This document shows positions 1 to 8,849 of a DNA stretch of 46,528 bases, piece after piece. Position 1 is the stretch's first letter. The number at the start of each line of letters is the position of its first letter. The notes beneath the pieces were generated by a model. The model had not been told where the DNA came from, did no database searches, and saw nothing but the letters and a program-made list of their open reading frames with translations. The position numbers were made by a program, and so were the translations under genes. The DNA comes from JAZKFT01 sp043760535 (GTDB taxonomy: Bacteria; Bacteroidota; Bacteroidia; Chitinophagales; Chitinophagaceae): NCBI GenBank assembly GCA_043760535.1, contig JAYUOV010000080.1, positions 1 to 46,528 of the forward strand, read 5' to 3'.

Positions 1-469
1 TTTTTTCGCTCATTACTATTACGCCAGTGGCAAAAATGCAGGTAAGTTGGCTAAAAAAAGAAAGCATTCTACCCATCCAAGTTTTGCCGCCGTTTGGCCG
101 ATATTGCCCATATAAATCGCTGCCTAGTAACGAAACAACATAAGGGCAGGGGCAAAATATAGCTGCAAAAAACGAAGCCAGCCCACCCCAATATTGATTA
201 ACCAAATCGTAGCCATTTCCCTTTACCATCTTTCGTATTCTTAAAGATGCTTTTAGGCAGTTATATGGGTTTTTTCTACCTGTAAAATAAATGTGATCCA
301 CCTCCATGCCCGGCATTTTAAGGCTTTCACGGGTTTGCATATTGTTTACAATCGTATAATGACGAAAGTACTTGATACCGTGAGTAAGTGTAGGCTCTTT
401 GTACAATTGTTCGTTTGGGTATTTATCCGGATCTGCCGGCGTGCCTACATGTATAATTAAAACCTTCAT
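1..469 (-). CDS. Glycosyltransferase, GT4-like N-terminal part (cut by left edge)
   Basis: I read this partial gene directly from the minus strand. It starts at an ATG at 469-467 and stays open to the window edge, giving about 156 residues that begin MKVLIIHVGTPADPDKY. A GSDLYGQY stretch after a hydrophobic segment (VVSLLGSD) resembles the N-terminal Rossmann half of GT-B glycosyltransferases of the GT4 type, where the acceptor binds. The C-terminal sugar-nucleotide half is outside the window. Its ATG lies 3 bp after the stop of the asparagine-synthetase-like gene, so the two are probably co-transcribed and translationally coupled. The neighbouring glycan genes support a role in surface polysaccharide assembly; donor and acceptor are unknown. 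Confidence 0.75.
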   Translation of the reverse strand, partial: MKVLIIHVGTPADPDKYPNEQLYKEPTLTHGIKYFRHYTIVNNMQTRESLKMPGMEVDHIYFTGRKNPYNCLKASLRIRKMVKGNGYDLVNQYWGGLASFFAAIFCPCPYVVSLLGSDLYGQYRPNGGKTWMGRMLSFFSQLTCIFATGVIVMSEK

Positions 470-472
470 TAA

Positions 473-2200
473 CTAATGCTGTGTGTTTATAAATTTTTCT
501 AATAAAATTAATGTTCGCAGGTAATCGTATTGTTCTTGGTTGGCTGTTTTTAAAAAAGTAGCTACAGCCCCAGGATTCAAAATGGTATTCAATGCTGTAA
601 ACTGTGACAACTGATTTATTAATAAAAGTTGTTCATCTTCAGTACTCTTATTTACAAGTATTGCAACGCCGCCTAATTTACGCACAATATTCTTTACCGG
701 AGGTGGAGCACTTCTAAATAACTCCTGCACCCTTTTTCTAGCAATAAATTTCCAACTGTTAATGCTATGTCCACTTGCATCGGGTATATCGGCTATGGCT
801 TTACTCATTGCATTTTGAAAAGGCCTGTATATGGTGTAATGTTTTTTGTAGCTATCCGGCACCTTCATGGCAGCTTTAAAAAAATCAAGATCGTAAAAAG
901 GTGTAGTAGCCCAGGTAAAATAACGGCTTCGGTCTTCCCCTTCGAAAAAACTTTGTGCTGCCCGTTCGTATATGGCAAAATGAATACTCTTGTTATTTGA
1001 ATTTTGTTCGGGATAACTGCTTACCGTCTCGTAAATCATTTGTAGTATTTCATCTTTATGTACTCCTATTAAGGTTGCTACTGTTGGTATAGGCGTATTG
1101 CTATGTCGGCGGCTAAGTTGTGTTACCAACTGATCTGTAGAAATGTTGGATTTTTTTTCCCCGAGGTAAGGAAGAGCTTTGTCGCCACCATCGCCGGTTA
1201 CGTATAAAAAGTTGCCATTTTTTTTCAGCATCTGCTTGTAAAAATCGTGAATAAAAGCCATGTCCACATAGTTCATTCCCATTTTATTGGCTAATAATTC
1301 AGCTTCAAATTCGGCACTACCTTGTACATTGTAACGGGTATATGGTATGTGCAGTTTATCCGCTATAGCTTTTCCAAGAGATGCATCTCTTTCCTGCCCC
1401 CCCCGCATAACGTAACTGGATGCAATCAGCCGGTCATCCTCCTTTACTGCTTCTCTAAACCCAACCGCCACTGCCCTAGAATCCTGACCGCCGCTTTGAG
1501 AAATATTAATGATCCCAGGCCAGGAATCTGTAATACGGCTGCAGCCTTGTTTAAATAAAAATGCCAATTGTTCTGCCTGCTGTTGTAATGGCTCGTTGTT
1601 GCGTTCATCGAAATTTAACTGGCTTCCTGCTGATAGCTGCACATGGGCTGTTTCTACATTTACATGTACAAAAGAGCCGCCCGGCAAGCGTTTCACCTCT
1701 TTGTATAAAGTGCGTTGACCTAATAAATAGCCGCTCCAAAGCAGCGAGGCTACACTCATTTTATCGGGTACCAACAGGTTATTCTCTTTTAAAAATGCAA
1801 GATGCCTGCCTACAAAAAAAATCGTGTCGGAATTGTGCCAGTACATGGGTAACCTACCCAACGGATCGTTGATAATGTAGAAGTCTTTCCCTTTTTGAAC
1901 CCAAAGACACCATTCGCCAGTCCAGCGTGAAGTAGCTTGCATTATTTTTTTTATATCTACATTCTCTTTACTAAAAAGCTGTTGCACCTGTAGTTGTATA
2001 TCTTTTTTAGCAGCATTATATATCATCCCTTCTAAAAGGGCATCGCCATCTTTTAGTAAAAAGGAAGATATTGGGTAGGTATTATAAAGCTTACTACAAC
2101 TATAACAAATAGCCTGCATGTAACTTTCGGGTAAAGAAAAAACAGAAATACCCTTATGCCATTGCAGGCTGTTCTTTAGTATTAATGTCTTGTTCAGCAT
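473..2200 (-). CDS. Asparagine-synthetase-like protein without glutaminase cysteine
   Basis: The protein has the two-part layout of class II asparagine synthetases. A degraded Ntn-type amidotransferase half carries DPLGRLPMYW (compare DRFGVKPFYY in AsnB). A synthetase half follows with the PP-loop SGGQDSR near residue 236 and GDGGDK near residue 338. The catalytic Cys that must be residue 2 in glutamine-dependent enzymes is absent under any start I considered. It may therefore use ammonia or another amine, or adenylate a carboxylate for a different condensation. I chose the ATG at 2200 because AGGAG sits 8 bp upstream; longer starts at 2218 or 2266 are open. It overlaps the upstream membrane-protein gene by 47 bp, implying coupling. 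Such proteins occur in polysaccharide clusters with undefined substrates; amidation of a uronic acid is a guess. Confidence 0.7.
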   Translation of the reverse strand: MLNKTLILKNSLQWHKGISVFSLPESYMQAICYSCSKLYNTYPISSFLLKDGDALLEGMIYNAAKKDIQLQVQQLFSKENVDIKKIMQATSRWTGEWCLWVQKGKDFYIINDPLGRLPMYWHNSDTIFFVGRHLAFLKENNLLVPDKMSVASLLWSGYLLGQRTLYKEVKRLPGGSFVHVNVETAHVQLSAGSQLNFDERNNEPLQQQAEQLAFLFKQGCSRITDSWPGIINISQSGGQDSRAVAVGFREAVKEDDRLIASSYVMRGGQERDASLGKAIADKLHIPYTRYNVQGSAEFEAELLANKMGMNYVDMAFIHDFYKQMLKKNGNFLYVTGDGGDKALPYLGEKKSNISTDQLVTQLSRRHSNTPIPTVATLIGVHKDEILQMIYETVSSYPEQNSNNKSIHFAIYERAAQSFFEGEDRSRYFTWATTPFYDLDFFKAAMKVPDSYKKHYTIYRPFQNAMSKAIADIPDASGHSINSWKFIARKRVQELFRSAPPPVKNIVRKLGGVAILVNKSTEDEQLLLINQLSQFTALNTILNPGAVATFLKTANQEQYDYLRTLILLEKFINTQH

Positions 2201-3596
2201 CAGATTTACTCCTGCCATTATTTTGGATAAATTTATCGGGTACAAGATTAAGACAGGCAATACCATATAAAATTGGGGTAATAATGGTACGCATAGCCAC
2301 GTGAAAAGTAGAAATTACCGCAATGGAAAAAAAGACTACCATAACGGCTCTATTATAGTTACTCTGCTCTTTCGAAATGCGGTAAAAAGGATAAAACAGA
2401 AAAATAATAGCCATTAGCAAACCGAAAAATCCATGTTCAGATATCATTCGGGTTACTTCAATATGTGGCAGTGCTTCTGATGGAAAGTCATAAAATTTGC
2501 GCCAATATCTTGATTGACCCAAGCCTACACCAAAAAATGGATTATTTATAAATATAGCAACATCACTTTCTGCAATCGTTAATCTATCCGATGTAATATT
2601 ATTCAGATTCCGCTTATTGGTTCCGAGAGTATGCTCGTTATAACCCTGATATCGTAACAATAAAAAATTACCTGTAAGTGCATTTACCATCAAAAATGTA
2701 ATACACATAAAAATTACCCCAAAAATAAAATACCTCGGGTCTATTTTTCGAAATACAATCTGTGTGTTAGCCCAAATGTTTCTTGTTTTGGGCATTATTA
2801 ATACCAGTATAAGGGCAATTAAGCCTGTAATAATACCACCCCGCGAAAAAGTTAACAAGCCTCTAAACAGAAATGTAAAGGTTAGTGTAACGTCAAGAAA
2901 TTTTATTTTAAACAACTGTTGACCTGTTAAAAAAATGAGGCCAAGTACAGCAAAAGCAAAACCAAGTGTGGTTGCTACTTGGTTTGTTGCAGTACCTCCG
3001 GAAGTTTCAAAATTTGCGGTTAGTCCATAACGTACGCTTTCTGTTTGCTGCTGCCTAAGTATAATTAATGTTGCAAAAGATATAATAGGGAAAATAAGAA
3101 TTTTGAGCAGCTGTCTGAACTCCACATAAGTCATCTTTTGTTTATTAAAATAAATTATGCAAAAAGCTAGGTTTAATGGGCCGAAGTAATAAAATGAAAT
3201 CTCCTTAAAAGTTATTTGATCAGCAATAACCACAAACCCTGAAAAGCTAAGAAACAATATAAAGACCCCAGCCTTAGTACTACCTTTTGCAGTGCTTCGG
3301 TAAAGATAACCTATGAGTATCAAGATTAAAGTTCCATACTTTCCTACTTCGTAAGGAACAAACGGATATGCCTTTATGGATCGGTTAATTTGCTCAATAC
3401 CAAGTAGGTACACCAGCAATTTAATTGTAATAAGGTCTTTATTTTTATTACTTACCAGCAAAATAAAAGACGAAATCATTAAAGTATAAAACCAAACAAT
3501 AAACGGCCATTTTGAAAAAGCACAGGATACTCCAAGCACCACATGTAAAATAACCCAGAGTACTTCCTTTTTTTCATCTATCATCCATTTAAGCAT
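2154..3596 (-). CDS. O-antigen polymerase/ligase-like membrane protein
   Basis: A 480-residue polytopic membrane protein with roughly ten or more hydrophobic helices. One large hydrophilic loop (about residues 310-385) contains NNPFFGVGLGQSRYW followed by EVTRMISEHGFFGLL. The pattern of GxGxGxxR in the periplasmic loop and a downstream His-Gly just before a helix is characteristic of the Wzy/WaaL O-antigen ligase superfamily (PF04932). These inner-membrane proteins polymerise undecaprenyl-linked repeat units or transfer glycan to a carrier. Sequence alone cannot separate polymerase from ligase. It sits between glycosyltransferases, as expected for a Wzx/Wzy-type locus, although no flippase is in the window. 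Its 3' end overlaps the asparagine-synthetase-like gene. A 111 bp gap upstream may hold its own promoter. Confidence 0.75.
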   Translation of the reverse strand: MLKWMIDEKKEVLWVILHVVLGVSCAFSKWPFIVWFYTLMISSFILLVSNKNKDLITIKLLVYLLGIEQINRSIKAYPFVPYEVGKYGTLILILIGYLYRSTAKGSTKAGVFILFLSFSGFVVIADQITFKEISFYYFGPLNLAFCIIYFNKQKMTYVEFRQLLKILIFPIISFATLIILRQQQTESVRYGLTANFETSGGTATNQVATTLGFAFAVLGLIFLTGQQLFKIKFLDVTLTFTFLFRGLLTFSRGGIITGLIALILVLIMPKTRNIWANTQIVFRKIDPRYFIFGVIFMCITFLMVNALTGNFLLLRYQGYNEHTLGTNKRNLNNITSDRLTIAESDVAIFINNPFFGVGLGQSRYWRKFYDFPSEALPHIEVTRMISEHGFFGLLMAIIFLFYPFYRISKEQSNYNRAVMVVFFSIAVISTFHVAMRTIITPILYGIACLNLVPDKFIQNNGRSKSDAEQDINTKEQPAMA

Positions 3597-3707
3597 AACA
3601 AATTACCTTTTAATAATTGATTGATAAATATTTACAATTAATACAAAATTGCCTGTTTGGTGTAATGATTCCTAATAAAAGAATCGAAGTATCTTTATGA
3701 GTTCGTG

Positions 3708-4853
3708 CTAATCTTTTAAATAACATGGGTGTGTACCGGCTAATATTTTTTTGATGTCGCTTTCAAACCTTTCAAGAGTAAACTGCCGGCTCCATTGCAT
3801 ACCATTTTCAGATGCCGATATGTATTCTTGTGGGTTGTTGAGGTAATATTCAATAGCTGCCAATATTTCGCTTGAACTATTGATTACCAATTTACCACGG
3901 CTGCCATTACCTAACATTTCTGGCACACAACTAACGGCTGTGGTTACAGGCACACAACCCCAAAACAAAGATTCGGCCACAACCTTTGGCCAGCCTTCGC
4001 TCCTGCTGATGAATACCATAAAATGGGCTTTTTGGAAAACCAGTTTAACCTCTGCTGCTGGCTTATTACCATGCAGCATAACCCTTTCCTGCAAATTATT
4101 AGCAGCTACATAAGCTTCGCAGGACACCCTTTCGCTGCCATCGCCATACATGTCAAGATACACATTGTGGCCTCGGTTTATTAACTGCTCACATACTTTT
4201 ATAGTGGTAAGTGGCTCTTTACCGAGCATCAGCGCCCCTACAAAAATCAATCGGATTTCTGCATTAAAGTTTCGGGTTGGTGTAGGTATAATCTCCTTTT
4301 CCGAATACGAGGCCGTGTAAAATGGAAGTATGTTCTTATTCTTATCGGGCCAGGTGCCGTACACTAGTACTTTCATATTCCGGGTAAAAAAGGTATTGCG
4401 TAAAATACGCTGCTGCAAGCGGTAGCTGAATGGCTGGAGGCTTTTCCAGTCCCAATTGCCAGCATATTTGCAGGTTTTTATTTTTTTGGGGAAAAGAATC
4501 TGTACAAAACAACCGAGCAGGCTCACATTACCGGGGCAACGTAAATGGATATGATCGGCCCATCGCATGGCCTTGTAAATGGTCCACACCATTTTGGGTA
4601 GTTTAAAAACAAAGCCAAACTTTCTACCGAGGGTTGTAACATCAAATGGCGCTACACGGGTATGAATAAATGCTTTATTGCTTTTAAAAGGAGCTATAAG
4701 TAAGTCTCCTTCGGTTTCCCATTCGGGGCATACGTACATTATTTCATCAACATGCTCCATCCATAAATCCATTTCTTTTACATAAGGGGCGTAGGCATAA
4801 GGCTTTTTGCTTTTGTAAATAATGGGGGCAAATGTTACAACTAAAAATTTCAT
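3708..4853 (-). CDS. Glycosyltransferase, GT-B fold (GT4 type)
   Basis: A 381-residue GT-B glycosyltransferase when started at the ATG at 4853 (MKFLVVTFAP), which places the first beta strand at the N-terminus as in the family. An upstream in-frame ATG at 4898 would add 15 unlikely residues. The C-terminal donor-binding half is clear: RLIFVGALMLGKEPL opens it, and FISRSEGWPKVVAESLFWG carries the E-x7-E motif (both Glu visible) that binds the nucleotide sugar in GT4 enzymes. It likely adds one sugar of the surface glycan at the cytoplasmic face of the inner membrane. It is co-directional with its neighbours but separated by about 110 and 165 bp, so separate transcription is possible. Sugar specificity cannot be read from sequence. 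Confidence 0.8.
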   Translation of the reverse strand: MKFLVVTFAPIIYKSKKPYAYAPYVKEMDLWMEHVDEIMYVCPEWETEGDLLIAPFKSNKAFIHTRVAPFDVTTLGRKFGFVFKLPKMVWTIYKAMRWADHIHLRCPGNVSLLGCFVQILFPKKIKTCKYAGNWDWKSLQPFSYRLQQRILRNTFFTRNMKVLVYGTWPDKNKNILPFYTASYSEKEIIPTPTRNFNAEIRLIFVGALMLGKEPLTTIKVCEQLINRGHNVYLDMYGDGSERVSCEAYVAANNLQERVMLHGNKPAAEVKLVFQKAHFMVFISRSEGWPKVVAESLFWGCVPVTTAVSCVPEMLGNGSRGKLVINSSSEILAAIEYYLNNPQEYISASENGMQWSRQFTLERFESDIKKILAGTHPCYLKD

Positions 4854-5017
4854 GTTTGATTTTAAATAGTTCCTTTTTTGGAAAAGGATCCGGGGCATCG
4901 TATTTTACTTTTGATTAAATGTAGGGTTTACTGCTCAGCAAATTCTTTTTATGGGCATATAAAAATTTGCTTTATAATTCTTAGCATAAAATAGGTATAG
5001 TAGTTTTAAAACAGCTG

Positions 5018-5572
5018 CTATACGTAACCCTCCGATCCTTTATAATTGATAATTTCTGCTGGAACACCCATAACCACAGCATTGTCTGGCACATCTTTAT
5101 TTACCAAACTATTAGCTGCTATCAGTACATTATTACCTACTTTTATTTTACCCACAATAACTGCGTTAACGCCTATATATACATTGTTGCCAATTACAGG
5201 TACGCCCCTGTTTTCGCCACGGCCGCTTACCCCAATGGTTACGCCTTGGCTTATGTTACAATTGCTGCCAAAAATGGCATGGCGGTTCATAATAATAGCC
5301 CCATAATGGGCTATGTAAAATGAATGGCCAATTGTAACCGAAGCAGGAATACAAACGCCTGTGGTTACTTCAATCCATTTTTGCCAAAGGGTCAAAAAGA
5401 CCTGTAAGAGCTTACGCAAAATCAAAGGGAGATTAGAATAATAGATTCCATTGGCTATTCTATATTGAACTATAGCAGAAAATCCTTGAGTAAGAAAAAC
5501 GATACTGAAAAAGTTTTCTCCATACTTACGTATTTTACGGTAATCTGATTTGATAAGTACCAATATACCCAT
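5018..5572 (-). CDS. Serine acetyltransferase-like hexapeptide O-acetyltransferase
   Basis: About 184 residues from the ATG at 5572 (MGILVLIKSDYRKI); an ATG at 5608 would add 12 residues and cannot be excluded. The N-terminal half is alpha-helical. The C-terminal half is a left-handed beta-helix of hexapeptide repeats, visible as GNNVYIGVNAVIVGKIKVG and VLIAANSLVNKDVP, ending in VMGVPAEII as in CysE/WcaB-type transferases. YIAHYGAI holds the catalytic His region. Family members transfer acetyl from acetyl-CoA to serine or to a sugar hydroxyl. Placed between glycosyltransferases and away from cysteine genes, it is more likely to acetylate a glycan, as proposed for colanic-acid WcaB. The assignment to sugar rather than serine is inference from context. 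Confidence 0.75.
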   Translation of the reverse strand: MGILVLIKSDYRKIRKYGENFFSIVFLTQGFSAIVQYRIANGIYYSNLPLILRKLLQVFLTLWQKWIEVTTGVCIPASVTIGHSFYIAHYGAIIMNRHAIFGSNCNISQGVTIGVSGRGENRGVPVIGNNVYIGVNAVIVGKIKVGNNVLIAANSLVNKDVPDNAVVMGVPAEIINYKGSEGYV

Positions 5573-5590
5573 GGCGGTGAAGATAAAGGA

Positions 5591-5616
5591 ACAAGGTTGA
5601 GGATTCAAGGCTCAAG
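5591..5616. repeat. Short GGTT/GGATT-type intergenic repeat
   Basis: A run of related units (GGTTGAGGATTCAAGG core) lies just upstream of the acetyltransferase start. It resembles the G-rich runs at 6791-6821, 16941-16962 and 34231-34254. It has no coding potential of its own. Confidence 0.4.
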
Positions 5617-5644
5617 TGACCATTTTTAAAACTAAGACAACTTG

Positions 5645-6790
5645 CTACTTGCCATCCACCACTTGCTTATAAAATGCAATATTCTGATGCACCAGCTTTT
5701 CCATGTCAAAATGTTCCTGCACTTTTAGACTTGCATTTTGGGAACAGCTATCCGCCAATTTTTCATCGGTTAATAACCTTATCAGATTTTCTGCAATGCT
5801 TTCCGGCTGGTGTGGATTGCAGAGTAATCCGGTTTCTTCGTGGCTAACAACCTCCGGTCCGGGGCCTGTTTGTGATGCTACAATTGGCTTGCCCAATGCC
5901 ATGGCTTCCAGCCAGGCCAGCGGCATTGCTTCCATGTGGCTTGGGTAGGCACAAACTTCGGCGGAGGCTATCCATTTAGGTATTTCTGTATTGGCCACCC
6001 GTCCAATAAACTCAATAGAAGCTTTTAAATGATTTGGAATAAACTGTTGCAGGTATTCGATATAAGAGGAACCATTAGTGAAAAACCAGTCGGGACCTAC
6101 CAAACAAAGGGTGGCATGTGGCACTGCTGCTTTTACCATTTCGAAAGCCTGTACCAATTGCCGGGCCCCTTTTTTTTCACAAACAGTTCCGGTAAAAACA
6201 ATCCGGCCTTTTACTATTTCGGTATTGGAAGCAAGGCTTAGCAGTTTGGCTGGCATTACGCCATTCGGCAATATGGTGGTTTTGGCAGGGTGAAAATGAA
6301 GCCATTTGGCTGTTTCGTTGTTTACATAATGGCTTACTGCACAAAGAGCATCTGCGTTCGCAAATGCCCTTTTTTCCTGCCAAACGGTTTTGGCCAACAA
6401 TGGCCTTTTTTCAAAATGGCGAAAAAAATGATGGCCTCCATGCATCCGGATGACCCGCTTAACACCGGTAATATTGCGAAGCAAAGCCAGACCTACTTCG
6501 CTACATTCAATAATATCAATTGGTTTTTTCCGGTGTATTTTTTTTATTGTAACATTTATTTTCCATACTTGTTGGATAAATTTCCCTATGCGCCATTTGC
6601 TTTTTTCTATCTTTATTACCTGTACACCTTCATCGTTTTCTACACTATTAATTTTATAGCCGGCACCTATTACTGTAACCTCAAACCCATGCTTTACCAG
6701 CATCCGGCCCAGCGTTTGTACAAATACACCGATACCACCTGTGCTTCCGCCGGGGGTTGGGTAATGGTCGCTATTGAAAAGAATATGCAT
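5645..6790 (-). CDS. Glycosyltransferase family 4 (paralogue A)
   Basis: A 381-residue GT4 enzyme. The start MHILFNSDHYPTPGGST gives the usual first beta strand and a glycine-rich acceptor loop (GGIGVFVQTLG). The C-terminal half has RIVFTGTVCEKKGARQLV, a typical opening of the donor domain, and then EAMPLAWLEAMALGKPIVAS with the paired Glu of the E-x7-E motif. RMHGGHHFF is shared with the next gene. It probably adds a hexose or amino sugar to the lipid-linked glycan. It and the gene at 6836-7972 have the same architecture and shared motifs throughout (HI.F..D.YP.PG, GIG.FV, RMHGGH/RLHGGH, FTGTV/FAGTV.EKKG), so they are tandem paralogues that may act on successive sugars. Only 45 bp of G-rich repeat separate them. 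Confidence 0.85.
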   Translation of the reverse strand: MHILFNSDHYPTPGGSTGGIGVFVQTLGRMLVKHGFEVTVIGAGYKINSVENDEGVQVIKIEKSKWRIGKFIQQVWKINVTIKKIHRKKPIDIIECSEVGLALLRNITGVKRVIRMHGGHHFFRHFEKRPLLAKTVWQEKRAFANADALCAVSHYVNNETAKWLHFHPAKTTILPNGVMPAKLLSLASNTEIVKGRIVFTGTVCEKKGARQLVQAFEMVKAAVPHATLCLVGPDWFFTNGSSYIEYLQQFIPNHLKASIEFIGRVANTEIPKWIASAEVCAYPSHMEAMPLAWLEAMALGKPIVASQTGPGPEVVSHEETGLLCNPHQPESIAENLIRLLTDEKLADSCSQNASLKVQEHFDMEKLVHQNIAFYKQVVDGK

Positions 6791-6821
6791 GTTAGGGTTT
6801 AGGGTTAGGGATTAGGGGTTC
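6791..6821. repeat. GTTAGGG-type G-rich tandem repeat
   Basis: The spacer between the two paralogous glycosyltransferase genes begins directly at the start codon of one with GTTAGGG/TTTAGGG/TTAGGGA/TTAGGGG units. The short tandem run looks like telomeric sequence by chance. The same type of run recurs at 16941-16962 and within mqnD at 34231-34254. It occupies the leader of the downstream glycosyltransferase gene. Confidence 0.6.
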
Positions 6822-6835
6822 ATTCCACCTATGCA

Positions 6836-7972
6836 TTAACTTTTTATAAGCCGGTCGTAGAAATCAAAATTTAATTTGGTAACTACGGGCAGGCTGTATT
6901 TTTCCAGCATTTTTTTACGGGCATTGCTGCCAAGTTCCTGCTCAAGGCCGGGATGGCTAAACAGGTGGATTACCTTTTCAGCAATATCTTCCGGAGAAAA
7001 AGGGTCGGCTATCAGGCCATCTTTTAAATGATCAATCGTTTCGGGGCCGGGGCCTTTGGTAGAAAATAATACCGCCTTGCCCATACTCATAGTTTCCAAC
7101 ACTACTAAACCCTGCGTTTCCATGTGGCTGGGAAAAGCACATAAATGTGCCGTTTCGTAAATGGCTGGTAATGCCTGATGCAATACCGCCCCTTTAAAGG
7201 TTATTGCTTTTTTTATTTCGTCCGAAATTAAAGGCTCAAGGGTAGCTATAAAAGATGTGCCATCGGGGTTTATTAAACCTCTTCCATAAATATCTAAAGT
7301 AGTGTTGGGGAATTTTTTTAAAATAGCTGGCATAGCCATAACTAACTGTCGCACACCTTTTTTTTCAGCTACCGTTCCTGCAAAAACAATTTTATTCGGA
7401 ATCATTTTAGCAGCATTTGCCTCATAAAATTTATCACAATCTACTGGGCTAAAAATCCTGATAGCTTTACTATCCGGTATTGGTAAATATGCCCTTGTTC
7501 CATCCAATACAAATTGTGTAACAGCAATAAAATAATCTGCTTTTTTAAAGGCTCTTTTTTCTTGAAAAGAACGCCATTTACTGGTTGGTATCTTTAACAA
7601 TTTGGTAAAAAAATTGTGGCCGCCGTGCAGGCGGATTACATATTTAATACCCCCAATTTTGGGCAACCATGCAAGGCTTAGCTCCGCCCCTTCAATTACA
7701 TTAATTGGGTATTGCTTATTAATCAGAACCAACCTTTTATTAAGCCTTCCATAAAAATCTAAAAATTTGGCCAGTTTCCATTTGCTGGGTCGTATATGAT
7801 GAACCGTAACAGCACCGTCTTTATATTTCCTATCCGCATCGCCATGGCCTGCTACCGTTACCTGTACACCACTGGCACTAAGGCCATGAGCTAATGCATG
7901 CACAAATGTTCCTATGCCGCCATGTGGCTTACCCGGTATTGGGTATTCGTCGGTAATGAAGCAAATATGCAT
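6836..7972 (-). CDS. Glycosyltransferase family 4 (paralogue B)
   Basis: A 378-residue GT-B glycosyltransferase, start MHICFITDEYPIPGKPH. It carries the acceptor-loop glycines (GGIGTFVHALA), RLHGGHNFF, the donor-domain opening KIVFAGTVAEKKGVRQLV and the E-x7-E region METQGLVVLETMSMGKAVL. It is the tandem paralogue of the gene at 5645-6790, and the same short motifs occur in the same order. The methyltransferase gene ends 7 bp upstream of its start, so those two very likely form one transcript. Its role is addition of a sugar during surface glycan synthesis at the cytoplasmic membrane. The exact donor is not deducible. Confidence 0.85.
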   Translation of the reverse strand: MHICFITDEYPIPGKPHGGIGTFVHALAHGLSASGVQVTVAGHGDADRKYKDGAVTVHHIRPSKWKLAKFLDFYGRLNKRLVLINKQYPINVIEGAELSLAWLPKIGGIKYVIRLHGGHNFFTKLLKIPTSKWRSFQEKRAFKKADYFIAVTQFVLDGTRAYLPIPDSKAIRIFSPVDCDKFYEANAAKMIPNKIVFAGTVAEKKGVRQLVMAMPAILKKFPNTTLDIYGRGLINPDGTSFIATLEPLISDEIKKAITFKGAVLHQALPAIYETAHLCAFPSHMETQGLVVLETMSMGKAVLFSTKGPGPETIDHLKDGLIADPFSPEDIAEKVIHLFSHPGLEQELGSNARKKMLEKYSLPVVTKLNFDFYDRLIKS

Positions 7973-7979
7973 TCCTAAC

Positions 7980-8693
7980 TTACTTTATACACCTTGCAAA
8001 AAGGTGGTGTTTTTTAACCTCACTATTCTTATAGGTAAGCCTGCTTTGGATACCCGAAATAAAACCACATACCGTACTTAATACAGCACGGAATGGTTTA
8101 GACAATTTAAGCCCAGAATGGCTTTTGGCATAAATCCAGTTATCGGGTACAGCATAATACAGGTTGACCTCAGAAAAATATTTTTTAAGTAGCGATTCTA
8201 ACTCCGTTTTTTTATAATGCCTTACATGATCCGGGTTGGTATTATTAACCAGATAATCTCCGTTAGGTGTGGAAAGAACCAAAAATCCGCCTGGTTTTAA
8301 AACCCTGGCAATATTGGCTACAAACTTTTCATCCTCCGGTACATGTTCTATTACCTCAATGGTTATTACACCATCAAAACTTTCTGCAGCTAATTTGGTT
8401 TTGGTCATGTCGTCATAAATTACAGCCTCTACATTACCACGGGCCTTTAGCTGGCTGGTAATACTATCTGTAAAACCCAGGTTTAACTGGCTTTGCACAT
8501 CCGTTTCGCGGGGGATATCGGAGATTGTAAGTACCAATGGCAGACCAACGGTGTAAGGACTATTGCGACCGCCAACATCCAACACCTTTGGCTTATATGC
8601 AAAACCCTTGATAGCTCTTTTTAAGAATGGCCTTGAAATACTGTGAATTCCGGTGCAATAACAGTGAATAATGTATAAAAAATTCTTAATCAT
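7980..8693 (-). CDS. Class I SAM-dependent methyltransferase
   Basis: I start this at the ATG at 8693 (MIKNFLYIIHCYCTG), giving 237 residues; a longer open frame to 8840 adds sequence with no family resemblance. Motif I is VLDVGGRNSPYT. Motif II/post-II follows as DGVITIEVIEHVPEDE and motif III as VLKPGGFLVLSTPNGD, the Methyltransf_11 pattern. TPNGDY plus DHVRHY is typical of methyltransferases near glycosyltransferases that methylate sugars or quinone-like substrates. Here a sugar O-methyltransferase is plausible. It is the first gene of the minus-strand glycan block and faces the plus-strand block across a 156 bp divergent spacer. Confidence 0.8.
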   Translation of the reverse strand: MIKNFLYIIHCYCTGIHSISRPFLKRAIKGFAYKPKVLDVGGRNSPYTVGLPLVLTISDIPRETDVQSQLNLGFTDSITSQLKARGNVEAVIYDDMTKTKLAAESFDGVITIEVIEHVPEDEKFVANIARVLKPGGFLVLSTPNGDYLVNNTNPDHVRHYKKTELESLLKKYFSEVNLYYAVPDNWIYAKSHSGLKLSKPFRAVLSTVCGFISGIQSRLTYKNSEVKKHHLFARCIK

Positions 8694-8849
8694 GGAATGA
8701 ATAATTACCTTAAAATTTGTGCAATGATAGTAAAATGTAGGGTAACAGGCAATCATGTTCAAGGCCAAAGGAGGTAAATCCCTTAGATTTGCGTTATTGT
8801 ATTTAAAGTATGGGTAAGTTTTGCAACTGCCGGTTATCAATAATAAAAC
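8694..8849. promoter_or_regulatory. Divergent intergenic region between two glycan transcription units
   Basis: This 156 bp AT-rich spacer separates the minus-strand methyltransferase/glycosyltransferase block from the plus-strand block. Promoters for both directions must lie here or inside the long 5' extension of the methyltransferase frame. I could not place a convincing Bacteroidota -33/-7 pair, so this is a positional inference. Confidence 0.4.

Noticed and set aside
473..2200. Possible lasso-peptide cyclase (B-type asparagine-synthetase homologue)
   Set aside because: No precursor peptide, leader protease or transglutaminase-like partner lies nearby, and the neighbours are glycan genes.
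6290..6802. A 170-residue plus-strand open frame
   Set aside because: It is antisense to the GT4 gene, whose motifs are clear, and its composition is a shadow of that gene.
6791..6821. Telomere sequence or chromosome end
   Set aside because: The run is only about 31 bp, imperfect, and lies between genes in continuous bacterial DNA.
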